Origin: a virus
Strand: one strand, 5' to 3'
Virus record (IMG/VR): IMGVR_UViG_3300043773_000810
Location: 1-28,609 of that record
DNA: 28,609 nucleotides
The notes below the pieces were generated by a model. That model saw only the letters and a list, made by a program, of their open reading frames with translations. It had not been told where the DNA came from and ran no database searches. Shown here in pieces: positions 8,528 through 14,418 of the stretch. Both the position numbers and the translations under genes were made by a program. Position 1 is the stretch's first letter. Every line of letters begins with the position of its first letter.

Positions 8528-9946
8528 CTAAAAGCTGTTACGTGTCTCCTCATACAACCCACGCGCATCAATACCGGCACGCATAGCAATCTCAAACACC
8601 AGGCGTTGAGTCAACAAACCCTCAGCCCGAATGTTCAACAAAGCGCCCTCCACGTTCTCCGGGTTCGAGTGATGCCTGGGCAGCCCCGTCAGCGGAGTAT
8701 GCGGCCCAGGTGCGGGAGGAGCCACAGCGGCGGCAGGGGCGGGAGCAGGTTCTCCTCTAGGAACGAACTGATCCGCAACCTGAAGGGCTGTGCGGTACCG
8801 CTGAACCCGATCATCGAACCCGTGCAATCCACCGTTAATGAGGCGGCACACCTGTTCATGATCCTCACGATCCGCAGCATCATTGATCTGCGAACCGCGA
8901 GCAACCGTCCAATACCAGGCAGCGCCCAAAAACGCGAACGTGTCACCACCCAACTCATGCGGGTTATCCACGAAATAGGTGGGTGTGGGGACGTAGTTGT
9001 GTTGATACGCCCACTCACTGACCTGCCGGTGGTTCTCCCGCCCGGTGATCTGGATAGGACCGTGCCCCTTAAACCTAGGACCATCCCCAGGCTGGATATT
9101 GCCAAGATCAGCGCGACCCTCATACGCGGAACCATCAGCAATCTCCTCCATGTACCGAAGACCCGCCGACTCATGCCCGATCTGGGCGAACCACGCAGCC
9201 ACCCGGCGCGGGTTCGTGCAATCAGACTGCCGCAAAGCCTCTTTCACCGCCGGCACCAAAGCCCTATACCGCTCAACCGGAAGGCTGCCACCCATAGCGA
9301 TAGACAGAGCCTCAGCCTCATCCAACGCGGCGGCAGGACCAGGCAGAACCGGAACACCCACCGGCTCAGCAAAGCCGTAAACGTAACCCTTAGGCGGCAG
9401 AAGAGTTGCCAACTGATCTAACGTAATCCAGTAAACAGTCGGCTGGAATCCGGAATCAACAATCAGTACATGCTTTACGCCATTGTCATCCTCCGCAACC
9501 CCAAACCCGGTCGTATAGTGCCAGACCGTCCCACCGCCATACGAGGGATTCCGGACCTGCCCATCAACAGGACTCGGGCGCGAAGCGCGAGGGTAATTGC
9601 TCACTGGCGCAACAAAGTTGAACAAGCAAGGTGCGCCGGCGTCTACGATAGAGCCGCGAACATCATCCCAAAGCTTCTGCTTCTCAGCAGGAGAACATGG
9701 ATCATTCGGAAGCTCTTGAAGCCGCCAATCCATGTGATGCGCCCTCTGCTGCAACACATCCCGAATCTGGCCGATCCAATCCGTACCATTCTCAGTGGTA
9801 CGGCACGCCATCGCCAACTCCCACTCATCACTCGGAATCCCAAGTGAATTAAGGATATTCTCGGCGGAACCCGGACCACAATGGAAAATCGTCTGTTGCG
9901 AAATCTGGTCTAGCGGAGGTAGCGGCAGAACCTTCTCAAAAGCCAT
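8528..9946 (-). CDS. lysA: Endolysin (lysin A): C39-like peptidase plus GH19
   Basis: 472 residues, ATG overlapping the preceding stop (TGATG). Domain 1 (about 10-195) looks like a C39-type Cys peptidase: QQTIFHCGPGSAENIL with Cys23, then VWHYTTGFGV with His143. Domain 2 (about 210-395) is a GH19 chitinase/lysozyme-like fold: AAWFAQIGHESAGLRYMEEI with catalytic Glu259, then GHGPIQITGRENHRQVS. A Pro/Ala linker (400-415) leads to a C-terminal segment (SNPENVEGALLNIRAEGLLTQRLVFEIAMRAGI), probably wall-binding or holin-related. It cuts peptide bridges and the glycan of peptidoglycan. Confidence 0.93.
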   Translation of the reverse strand: MAFEKVLPLPPLDQISQQTIFHCGPGSAENILNSLGIPSDEWELAMACRTTENGTDWIGQIRDVLQQRAHHMDWRLQELPNDPCSPAEKQKLWDDVRGSIVDAGAPCLFNFVAPVSNYPRASRPSPVDGQVRNPSYGGGTVWHYTTGFGVAEDDNGVKHVLIVDSGFQPTVYWITLDQLATLLPPKGYVYGFAEPVGVPVLPGPAAALDEAEALSIAMGGSLPVERYRALVPAVKEALRQSDCTNPRRVAAWFAQIGHESAGLRYMEEIADGSAYEGRADLGNIQPGDGPRFKGHGPIQITGRENHRQVSEWAYQHNYVPTPTYFVDNPHELGGDTFAFLGAAWYWTVARGSQINDAADREDHEQVCRLINGGLHGFDDRVQRYRTALQVADQFVPRGEPAPAPAAAVAPPAPGPHTPLTGLPRHHSNPENVEGALLNIRAEGLLTQRLVFEIAMRAGIDARGLYEETRNSF

Positions 9947-10119
9947 CAGGGCAGAACTCCGCGATTGACCACTTCCCTGCTCACCAGCGAAACATCCACG
10001 AATTGGTCACTTGACATCAAGGCGTCAGCGAGGGTCCGTGCGACACTCTCCGGTACCCGAAGGAAAACGGAACCCGGATCGCCGCCAACCTCGGTCCAAG
10101 ACAACACATAATCATTCAT
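9946..10119 (-). CDS. Small protein upstream of lysin A
   Basis: 57 residues (MNDYVLSWTEVGGDPGSVFLRVPESVARTLADALMSSDQFVDVSLVSREVVNRGVLP). The ATG at 10119 is chosen because GAGG lies nine bases upstream and it avoids overlap with the tail gene; an ATG at 10161 in the same frame would overlap it by 31 bases. The stop overlaps the lysA start. A mixed beta/alpha pattern; no recognised family. It could be a small tail or lysis accessory. Confidence 0.6.
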   Translation of the reverse strand: MNDYVLSWTEVGGDPGSVFLRVPESVARTLADALMSSDQFVDVSLVSREVVNRGVLP

Positions 10120-10130
10120 CGCAAAAATCC

Positions 10131-11078
10131 TCACCAAGTCGAAAGCGGCGTACGTCGCCATGTGTTTGTGTCTGTGCAAACGTAGAAAAAGTTGCCGTCC
10201 TCTGCGACCTGCCCCACCACACCCGGAGAAGTCGCCGTCGCGGGCGCGGCGACCAACACCGCAACAGGGTTGCCCTTCACCAGCAACCGGCCCGTATTCT
10301 TTGGCCGCACATCCAGATCGACGTTGTTGTTGGCGAATGACTCGACCATCAACGGCAGCACACCATTGGCAGCGTTGTTGTACGTCTTGAAAATCACGCT
10401 TCCAGTCGCACCACCGGGCCGAAACTCCAAGTTCACATTTGCCGAAGACCCCAGCGCCTGGAGGATCACCACGCCCGTCGAAGGGCGGATCATCAGGTAG
10501 TCCCTGGCAGTACCGTCCGGCAGGAGCTTCAGGCCGAACGCGCCGCCCTCCACAACGATGTCGCGCATCACCGGGTTGACGAGCGTCTTGTTGTACAACG
10601 TCCTCGTCGCGTAGTCCAACCAGTTGATCAAAAAGTCCCGCAGCACCTGCCACGATATGTGCTTAGCGGGCCAGAGATTGACGACTGCCGGATCACCGTC
10701 GGCGTCAATGATCGTATCGGTGACTTGGGAGTCGAACAGAATCAACCTGTCCAGATTGACGGGTACTTTCTTCTCGTCGGTGTCAACGAAGTCGGCAAAC
10801 GCGACCGCGTCGATAGCGGCCCGCGCCGAAGCCTCGCTGGCGGCGCTCGCCAACGCAGTCCCGACAGCGGTGACATCCTCAAGCTCCGCGAACAGCGTGG
10901 TGCCTGGATCACCCTTGTCGCCCTTTTCGCCGGGAGCACCATCAGCGCCGGGATCGCCGGGAGGACCAGGCTCGCCGTCCTTACCGGGGCGACCAGGAAC
11001 ACCAGGCAAAGCCAAAATCAGACTCTTGTGTTCATCAAGGCAGCCAACGGCACTCACGTTGTTGCACTGGCACGTCAA
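10131..11078 (-). CDS. Minor tail protein with collagen-like stalk
   Basis: 315 residues. TTG start overlaps the upstream stop (TTGA) and has GAGGAG upstream; the unusual start is supported by that coupling. Residues 24-60 are Gly-X-Y repeats (LPGVPGRPGKDGEPGPPGD...), a collagen-like trimeric stalk. The remainder has beta-rich repeats (PSTGVVILQALGSSANVNLEFRPGG, LDVRPKNTGRLLVKG) and ends with 'ATSPGVVGQVAEDGNFFYVCTDTNTWRRTPLSTW', a C-terminal motif frequent in phage tail fibres. It probably contacts the host. The location near the packaging end, away from the main tail operon, is normal for L5-type phages. Confidence 0.85.
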   Translation of the reverse strand: MTCQCNNVSAVGCLDEHKSLILALPGVPGRPGKDGEPGPPGDPGADGAPGEKGDKGDPGTTLFAELEDVTAVGTALASAASEASARAAIDAVAFADFVDTDEKKVPVNLDRLILFDSQVTDTIIDADGDPAVVNLWPAKHISWQVLRDFLINWLDYATRTLYNKTLVNPVMRDIVVEGGAFGLKLLPDGTARDYLMIRPSTGVVILQALGSSANVNLEFRPGGATGSVIFKTYNNAANGVLPLMVESFANNNVDLDVRPKNTGRLLVKGNPVAVLVAAPATATSPGVVGQVAEDGNFFYVCTDTNTWRRTPLSTW

Positions 11079-11383
11079 CTCTGTCTCCTCACATACCCCA
11101 AGGCGACCGGCTGACCACCGTCACTCTCACCTTCCGGCAAGAACGCGATCTGCCACCGCAACCTCGACTTGAACTTCTCATCCACAATCTCGGAATCCAC
11201 CTGAAGCGACGCCACCGACTGCTGAGTCGAAAACGGCCACCGCTCACCAGCAAGCTCCAAAAACAACACGCCGGCAGGCCAATCCACCGGGGCCTGCTTC
11301 TCATCGACAAGCTGGAACACCAACTCCAAATCCCGGCCAGCCGTCACAAACAACGGCTGCGGGGACAACGGTTTACCAGGCAA
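11075..11383 (-). CDS. L5 gp6 / LtfC-like beta-sandwich protein
   Basis: 102 residues from TTG at 11383-11381, six bases after GGAGG. A longer reading in the same frame would run into the tRNA gene and is rejected. The pattern LFVTAGRDLELVFQLVDEKQAPVDWPAGVLFLELAGERWPF matches the small beta-sandwich proteins (LtfC/p132/Gp6 type) found beside minor tail genes of actinophages. It is coupled to the collagen-like gene by a TTGA overlap, so the two products probably act together in the tail. Family assignment is by pattern memory only. Confidence 0.75.
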   Translation of the reverse strand: MPGKPLSPQPLFVTAGRDLELVFQLVDEKQAPVDWPAGVLFLELAGERWPFSTQQSVASLQVDSEIVDEKFKSRLRWQIAFLPEGESDGGQPVALGYVRRQS

Positions 11384-11404
11384 CAGGAACCTCCAAAAAG
11401 AAAA

Positions 11405-11444
11405 TTGCAAAGGGCAACCCACAAAGCGGCTACCGCTTTGCAAT
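11405..11444 (-). terminator. Terminator/antiterminator-like element after tRNA-Trp
   Basis: On the minus strand, three bases past the tRNA 3' end, TTGCAAAG (11444-11437) can pair with CTTTGCAA (11412-11405), which is followed by TTTTCTTTTT, a rho-independent terminator. The overlapping segment CAAAGCGG (11440-11433) can instead pair with CCGCTTTG (11429-11422) in a perfect 8-bp hairpin. The two structures share CAAAG and exclude each other. GGAGG for the next gene follows directly. Confidence 0.5.
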
Positions 11445-11446
11445 AG

Positions 11447-11519
11447 CACTGACGGCAGGACTCGAACCTGCAACACACGGCTTTGGAAACCGTCGCTCTA
11501 CCAATTGAGATACGCCAGT
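11447..11519 (-). tRNA. tRNA-Trp (CCA anticodon)
   Basis: 73 nt cloverleaf. Acceptor stem ACTGGCG pairs with CGTCAGT (one G-U); D-arm TCTC...GAGC with the AATTGGTA loop; anticodon stem ACGGT/GCCGT with loop TTCCAAA giving anticodon CCA; T-arm GCAGG TTCGAGT CCTGC; discriminator G. The terminal CCA is not encoded. L5-type phages often carry tRNA-Trp in this place. Confidence 0.97.
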
Positions 11520-11609
11520 ACGCCCCGTTCGCAGGGGTCCAGCGGGCTGGGTTCTTAGGGGCACCGTCTAGAACAGTGCGAATAGAACTTCACCACAAGC
11601 CACAAATAG

Positions 11610-11638
11610 CCTGACCAGTCCCGTAGGACGATCAGGAA
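11610..11638 (-). other. Imperfect hairpin between 11639 gene and tRNA
   Basis: Minus strand: CCTGA...GTCC-TACG-GGAC...TCAGG folds into an interrupted stem three bases after the stop of the acidic membrane protein. There is no strong U-tract. It could mark mRNA 3'-end processing ahead of the tRNA. The remaining bases to the tRNA (11520-11609) hold only short GC hairpins. Confidence 0.3.
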
Positions 11639-12028
11639 CTAAACCTTCTCGGCAGCCTCAGCCTCGTCATCATCGACAAGCTCATCCTCAGCCGCCGCGA
11701 ACTCATCCAAACCCTCGTAAGCGACCTCAACCTCAGCCTCATCAACAGCATCCGGCACAATCGCATCCAAAGCATCAACGATCCGCTGCAAACCAGACAG
11801 ATCAACCTCGTCATCCACACGGGCGATATGAACCTCGGTAGCCACCTTCTCAAGCTCAGTCACAATCTCGTCACGCACCTTCACAAGCTGCGCCGTGATC
11901 GCATCCACCACATCCTGAACTTCCGACATAACCGACCTTTCAATCTGGACACCGAACCAACAAACCGCCGACACCATCACCAGCGGGAACACCACATAAA
12001 CCCACACCCACGCAGCAGAAACCACCAC
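11639..12028 (-). CDS. Membrane-anchored acidic helical protein
   Basis: 129 residues from GTG at 12028, six bases after GGAGG. Residues 1-27 are a TM helix (MVVSAAWVWVYVVFPLVMVSAVCWFGV). Residues 35-85 are a helix/coiled coil (SEVQDVVDAITAQLVKVRDEIVTELEKVATEV). The C-terminal 45 residues are very acidic (VDEAEVEVAYEGLDEFAAAEDELVDDDEAEAAEKV). A second possible start, ATG at 11929 with GAAAGG upstream, would yield a 96-residue soluble form, so two products are conceivable. Function unknown. Confidence 0.65.
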   Translation of the reverse strand: MVVSAAWVWVYVVFPLVMVSAVCWFGVQIERSVMSEVQDVVDAITAQLVKVRDEIVTELEKVATEVHIARVDDEVDLSGLQRIVDALDAIVPDAVDEAEVEVAYEGLDEFAAAEDELVDDDEAEAAEKV

Positions 12029-12096
12029 AAACAACCTCCAAGTAACGCCGGGGGAGGGGGAGCCGAAACTCAACCCCTCAACCCCGGCAGACGTAC

Positions 12097-12513
12097 CTAA
12101 CCCCCAGCCAACCGCTGACGAAACAAATCAGCGACATCCAGCACATCCCCACCTGACGGATTAGAACGCTCAACCTCAATCCGCACCCTGCGGCGGGCAC
12201 CTTCCGAAAACAGAAGCTCCGTCATCATGCTCTGCACCGAAGCAAGCAACTGAGACGAAGGGCGGGACGACTTGAGCAACACATCAGCGAAATGGAGAGC
12301 GAACCTGGCGTACTGCCAATCAGACGGCTCGTAATAACGAGCCTGAGCAGAATCAGCCAGAGACAGGTACAAATCAACAACCAGAGGATGAGGGTCATCC
12401 ATCCCCAGGGCCGGAACACGAACCGCACCCAACGCGGTCACCTTCTCAATCGGAACATCCGGCTTATTCCGACGAATACGCTTATCACTACGAGTAGGGA
12501 TCGGACCCGGCAC
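12097..12513 (-). CDS. Terminase small subunit
   Basis: 138 residues, GTG start with GGAGG upstream. The N-terminus MPGPIPTRSDKRIRRNK is the classic opening of actinophage small terminases, followed by helical segments (PHPLVVDLYLSLADSAQARYYEPSDWQYARFALHFADVLL and SSQLLASVQSMMTELLFSEGARRRVRIEVER). It recognises the packaging site and loads TerL. It sits about 1 kb from the candidate cos, next to an HNH endonuclease, which fits cos-type packaging where an HNH enzyme assists terminase. Confidence 0.85.
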   Translation of the reverse strand: MPGPIPTRSDKRIRRNKPDVPIEKVTALGAVRVPALGMDDPHPLVVDLYLSLADSAQARYYEPSDWQYARFALHFADVLLKSSRPSSQLLASVQSMMTELLFSEGARRRVRIEVERSNPSGGDVLDVADLFRQRLAGG

Positions 12514-12521
12514 AAAACCCT

Positions 12522-12545
12522 CCTGGGGCTAAGACAAGCCCCAGG
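12522..12545 (-). promoter_or_regulatory. Hairpin abutting the small-terminase ribosome site
   Basis: A perfect 9-bp stem (CCTGGGGCT with AGCCCCAGG, six-base loop). On the minus strand its 3' arm runs into the Shine-Dalgarno GGAGG of the terS gene (CCCCAGGAGGGTTTT). It may act as a weak terminator after the 90-residue gene or limit terS translation. Confidence 0.45.
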
Positions 12546-12554
12546 CTTGCCAAC

Positions 12555-12827
12555 TCACATTTTCTCCAACTCACCAAGCACATCCAACGCATAATCACGC
12601 ATCCGAACCTGCTCAGCCAACTGCTCAATAACCTCTTGCTGACGAGCCAACAAGAAAACCGACAACGCCATATTCCGGGCACCAGCACCGTGCGGCTGCA
12701 CCATCGCCGCACGAACGAACTGATCCCCCAAAATCTGAAGAAACTCCTCCGGAGTCCCATCGAACACCGAAAGATTGTGTCGAGTCCCAGCGATCATCTG
12801 ATCCATAGCCTCATAAAGATCACGCAA
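12555..12827 (-). CDS. Small helical protein between HNH and TerS
   Basis: 90 residues from TTG at 12827, preceded by GGGAGG which overlaps the last codons and stop of the HNH gene (GGGAGGTTTTGAG). This is a variant of the stop/Shine-Dalgarno module used in the right arm. The protein (MRDLYEAMDQMIAGTRHNLSVFDGTPEEFLQILGDQFVRAAMVQ...) is wholly helical with a leucine-rich C-terminal half (FLLARQQEVIEQLAEQVRMRDYALDVLGELEKM). Unknown family; by position it may be a packaging accessory. Confidence 0.7.
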   Translation of the reverse strand: MRDLYEAMDQMIAGTRHNLSVFDGTPEEFLQILGDQFVRAAMVQPHGAGARNMALSVFLLARQQEVIEQLAEQVRMRDYALDVLGELEKM

Positions 12828-12828
12828 C

Positions 12829-13113
12829 TCAAAACCTCCCAGGATGCCTAACATCCGGCCTCAACCGGAGCCGGCGTAACTCCCGGCGACGGGCATGACC
12901 CTCAGCCGAAGACTTACCCGCATGACACGACCGGTGAACCGGTCGAAGATTCGACACATCATCCGAACCACCGCGATAGCGGGGAACCACATGATCAACC
13001 TCATCAGCACCCGGCTGATGACACAACCAACACACATCCGACTGCCGCAAAACTTTGCGGCGAATCAGGTTCCAGTTACCCGGCAGCGGGGCTGCCGACT
13101 TCGACCAACTCAA
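12829..13113 (-). CDS. HNH endonuclease
   Basis: 94 residues. The HNH motif is intact: CWLCHQPGADEVDHVVPRYRGGSDDVSNLRPVHRSCHAGK, with zinc-binding CxxC, the DH pair, the central Asn and the final HxxC-H. The TTG start overlaps the stop of the upstream zinc-ribbon gene (TTGA). Small HNH enzymes beside terminase genes are known to be needed for cos cleavage in several phages, which is the likely role. The C-terminus is Arg-rich (HARRRELRRLRLRPDVRHPGRF). Confidence 0.9.
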   Translation of the reverse strand: MSWSKSAAPLPGNWNLIRRKVLRQSDVCWLCHQPGADEVDHVVPRYRGGSDDVSNLRPVHRSCHAGKSSAEGHARRRELRRLRLRPDVRHPGRF

Positions 13114-13421
13114 AAAACTTGCATGAGAGCGTTGTAACGCTCTCTATGGTTCGACTCGTTCTCTCTACCTTTTTTACCGATACACTTTGCACCGGCAGGT
13201 GCCCCACAGCCCGGACAAGGAATAGTCCGGGCTTGAGTCTTTGTCATAAAAGGCAATTTTAGTTACCCCTTTATATAGAGGCAGCCGCTAGCGGCTGCCG
13301 ACCTACAATCCCGAACGATGAGTGAGGGACTGGTTTTCTTTTGGTCTAAAGCAGCCGGCGAAACCCGGCTGCTAACAGATAAACCACTAACTATGAGTAA
13401 GGCGGCAGACAACCTGCCGCC
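13081..13421. repeat. Array of six perfect inverted repeats
   Basis: Perfect stems at 13081-13097 (CGGCAGC/GCTGCCG), 13125-13144 (GAGAGCGTT/AACGCTCTC), 13209-13232 (GCCCGGAC/GTCCGGGC), 13280-13299 (20-bp palindrome GGCAGCCGCTAGCGGCTGCC), 13350-13373 (AGCAGCCGG/CCGGCTGCT) and 13401-13421 (GGCGGCAG/CTGCCGCC). The first three lie in coding sequence, the last three in the intergenic region. None has a U-tract. Several share a GGCAGC or GCAGCC core, so they may be related sites for a terminase or other DNA-binding protein near cos. Confidence 0.6.
13110..13247 (-). CDS. Zinc-ribbon microprotein
   Basis: 45 residues from ATG at 13247: MTKTQARTIPCPGCGAPAGA, KC, then a basic segment and NHRERYNALMQVF. 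The pattern CPxCxAPAGxxC followed by a distant H..R is a well-known actinophage zinc-finger family. The stop overlaps the HNH start. No clear Shine-Dalgarno is seen; TAAAAT ends eight bases before the ATG, so the transcript may be leaderless, though the -35 is poor. This is probably the first gene of the left arm. Confidence 0.7.
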   Translation of the reverse strand: MTKTQARTIPCPGCGAPAGAKCIGKKGRENESNHRERYNALMQVF

Positions 13422-13686
13422 CTAAAACCCTTCTTACAAAGGTCGGGGTGCGGTCGTCGGTCGGTCGCTTCGCTCCCTCCCTCCTCCCTTACCCCTCCCC
13501 AAAGAAATACGTGCAGAAAACACAAAAACATGGATAAAAGTGACAAGAATCACACTACCCAATGTAAAACCCCAGCAAAAGCACCCAACCAAACAGTTGA
13601 TCAACATTCCAACCCGTACCAAACCAGCCACCCGCATAACCCGGCGGTCATGCGCCGGCGGGTGGGATGCCGGCCCGTGGGGCCTA

Positions 13687-13829
13687 GGGGTTTCGACGGG
13701 GGTACCGAGTAGGCAGGGATGCCTTGTAATGGGCTCTAGATTCAACGCTGAGCGACGATTGTGCCGAGTGTGGGTGATTGTGCCCGGATAGTCGAAACCC
13801 CCGCATCGTAGAGCCGATGCGGGGGTTTC
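13687..13829 (+). ncRNA. Possible structured RNA ending at a terminator
   Basis: GGGGTTTCGAC (13687-13697) is a perfect 11-bp complement of GTCGAAACCCC (13791-13801), enclosing 93 nt with an AGGCA/TGCCT hairpin and two copies of GATTGTGCC (from about 13757 and 13776). The 3' arm overlaps the 5' arm of the terminator at 13794-13829, so the two folds exclude each other. I find no convincing promoter, so a transcript is not shown. Confidence 0.25.
13794..13829 (-). terminator. Terminator of the 13843 gene
   Basis: GAAACCCCCGCATCG pairs with CGATGCGGGGGTTTC, a 15-bp perfect stem with a six-base loop, 13 bases past the stop of the minus-strand gene. It belongs to the family of four GAAACCCCCG hairpins in this block and is symmetric enough to act in both directions. 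Confidence 0.85.
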
Positions 13830-13842
13830 CTAGTAGGGACGG

Positions 13843-14088
13843 TTAGCGAGAGACTCGGTAGCTTTCCTCGCCTACGGACAGCCACGCGTGTCCGTTACGC
13901 GGGGAGTACCAGACGCCTATCTGATTAGGTTTGTCGGAACAATCCTCAACGTCGCAGATGGGGATTAGTCCGTTCGCGTACGTGTCGTATCCGGTGAACT
14001 CACCGCGTAGGGCTGCGGCACCGGTAAGCGCGACGATAGCGCCTGCGGTAGCGGAAGTGAGGGCGATGGTAATTCGGTTGGTTGTCAT
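13843..14088 (-). CDS. Small secreted or membrane-anchored protein
   Basis: 81 residues from ATG at 14088 (MTTNRITIALTSATAGAIVALTGAAALRGEF...). Residues 5-30 are hydrophobic and Ala/Thr-rich after a short basic start, like a signal peptide or anchor. The remainder (FTGYDTYANGLIPICDVEDCSDKPNQIGVWYSPRNGHAWLSVGEESYRVSR) has a CDVEDC pair that may form a disulfide outside the cell. It has its own promoter, seven bases upstream of the ATG, and its own terminator. A candidate surface or superinfection-related protein; function unknown. Confidence 0.7.
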   Translation of the reverse strand: MTTNRITIALTSATAGAIVALTGAAALRGEFTGYDTYANGLIPICDVEDCSDKPNQIGVWYSPRNGHAWLSVGEESYRVSR

Positions 14089-14095
14089 GGATTGC

Positions 14096-14125
14096 ACGGT
14101 ACCGGTTTGGGTTGCACATTGTCGA
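14096..14125 (-). promoter_or_regulatory. Promoter/operator for the 13843 gene
   Basis: Minus strand: TCGACA, 18-bp spacer, TACCGT, then seven bases to the ATG (leaderless). The -35 region reads CTCGACAATGTGCAAC, a variant of the repeated operator sequence. Confidence 0.65.
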
Positions 14126-14140
14126 GTCCCCGGATATGAG

Positions 14141-14170
14141 GAAACCCCCGGATTGTGGTCCGGGGGTTTC
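14141..14170 (-). terminator. Terminator of the 14185 gene
   Basis: GAAACCCCCGGA pairs with TCCGGGGGTTTC, a 12-bp perfect stem with a six-base loop, 15 bases past the stop codon. Near-identical to the terminators at 14374 and 14862. Confidence 0.85.
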
Positions 14171-14184
14171 GGTAGGTTGTCGGT

Positions 14185-14322
14185 TTATTTGTCGAGATAT
14201 GCGGGACGAACGTAGTTGGCGATTATTTGTTCGTTCACTGCCTGAACGACGTGAGGGTGTGCGTAGTCGTGTCCGATGTTGGTGTGGCAGTAGCGGCATT
14301 GCGAGTGCGTGTTGTTTGTCAT
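14185..14322 (-). CDS. Cys/His-rich microprotein
   Basis: 45 residues: MTNNTHSQCRYCHTNIGHDY, AHPHVVQAVNEQIIANYVRPAYLDK. CRYC followed by closely spaced His residues (H13, H18, H22, H24) suggests a small zinc-binding fold. It is flanked exactly by its own promoter (six bases upstream of the ATG) and its own terminator, which strongly supports a real gene despite its size. Function unknown; small zinc proteins in phages often bind host proteins. Confidence 0.7.
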   Translation of the reverse strand: MTNNTHSQCRYCHTNIGHDYAHPHVVQAVNEQIIANYVRPAYLDK

Positions 14323-14328
14323 GCGGCT

Positions 14329-14358
14329 AGCGTAACCCACAGTGACTCACACTGTCAA
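14329..14358 (-). promoter_or_regulatory. Promoter/operator for the 14185 gene
   Basis: Minus strand: TTGACA, 18-bp spacer, TACGCT, six bases to ATG (leaderless). The operator-like copy reads CTTGACAGTGTGAGT. Confidence 0.75.
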
Positions 14359-14373
14359 GTCGCCGGAAACGAC

Positions 14374-14404
14374 GAAACCCCCGGACGGTTTGCCCGGGGG
14401 TTTC
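14374..14404 (-). terminator. Terminator of the 14419 gene
   Basis: GAAACCCCCGG pairs with CCGGGGGTTTC, 11-bp stem with a nine-base loop, 14 bases past the stop. Confidence 0.85.
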
Positions 14405-14418
14405 GGTTCGGTAGTGGG

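Larger units (their letters stand above)
13248..13842. other. Intergenic junction with candidate cos
   Basis: About 595 bp without a convincing gene, between the start of the left arm and the accessory block. It holds three inverted repeats (to 13421); a skewed stretch at 13440-13500 with repeated CGGTCGG (13458-13464) then CTCCCTCCCTCC; an AT-rich patch at 13500-13570; and a paired region closed by 13687-13697 and 13791-13801. L5 relatives have short single-stranded ends with a CGGnCGGT-type sequence (from memory), so cos is most likely near 13455-13470. Confidence 0.45.

Noticed and set aside
10009-10020. Operator-like CTTGACATCAAG in the left arm
   Set aside because: Lies in coding sequence, lacks the ATGnG part and is palindromic, unlike the others.
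9946-10653. Long minus-strand frame of 235 codons
   Set aside because: Its first two thirds overlap the collagen-like tail gene in another frame and are low-complexity; only the last 57 codons look coding.
11384-11476. N-terminal extension of the 11075 gene
   Set aside because: It would translate part of tRNA-Trp; TTG at 11383 has a strong ribosome site.
13318-13425. Plus-strand 35-codon reading (MSEGLVFFWSKAAGETRLLT...) eight bases after TACAAT
   Set aside because: No -35, two hairpins inside the frame and no family support. It remains possible as a leaderless microgene but evidence is thin.
13434-13607. Minus-strand reading of 57 codons (MLINCLVGCFCWGF...) with one hydrophobic stretch
   Set aside because: No ribosome site, low-complexity Arg/Gly tail encoded by the GC-skewed stretch, and it would cross the likely cos end.
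13687-13829. tmRNA-like 5' end (GGTTTCGACGGGG)
   Set aside because: Region is far too short, with no tRNA-like 3' end and no tag-peptide frame.
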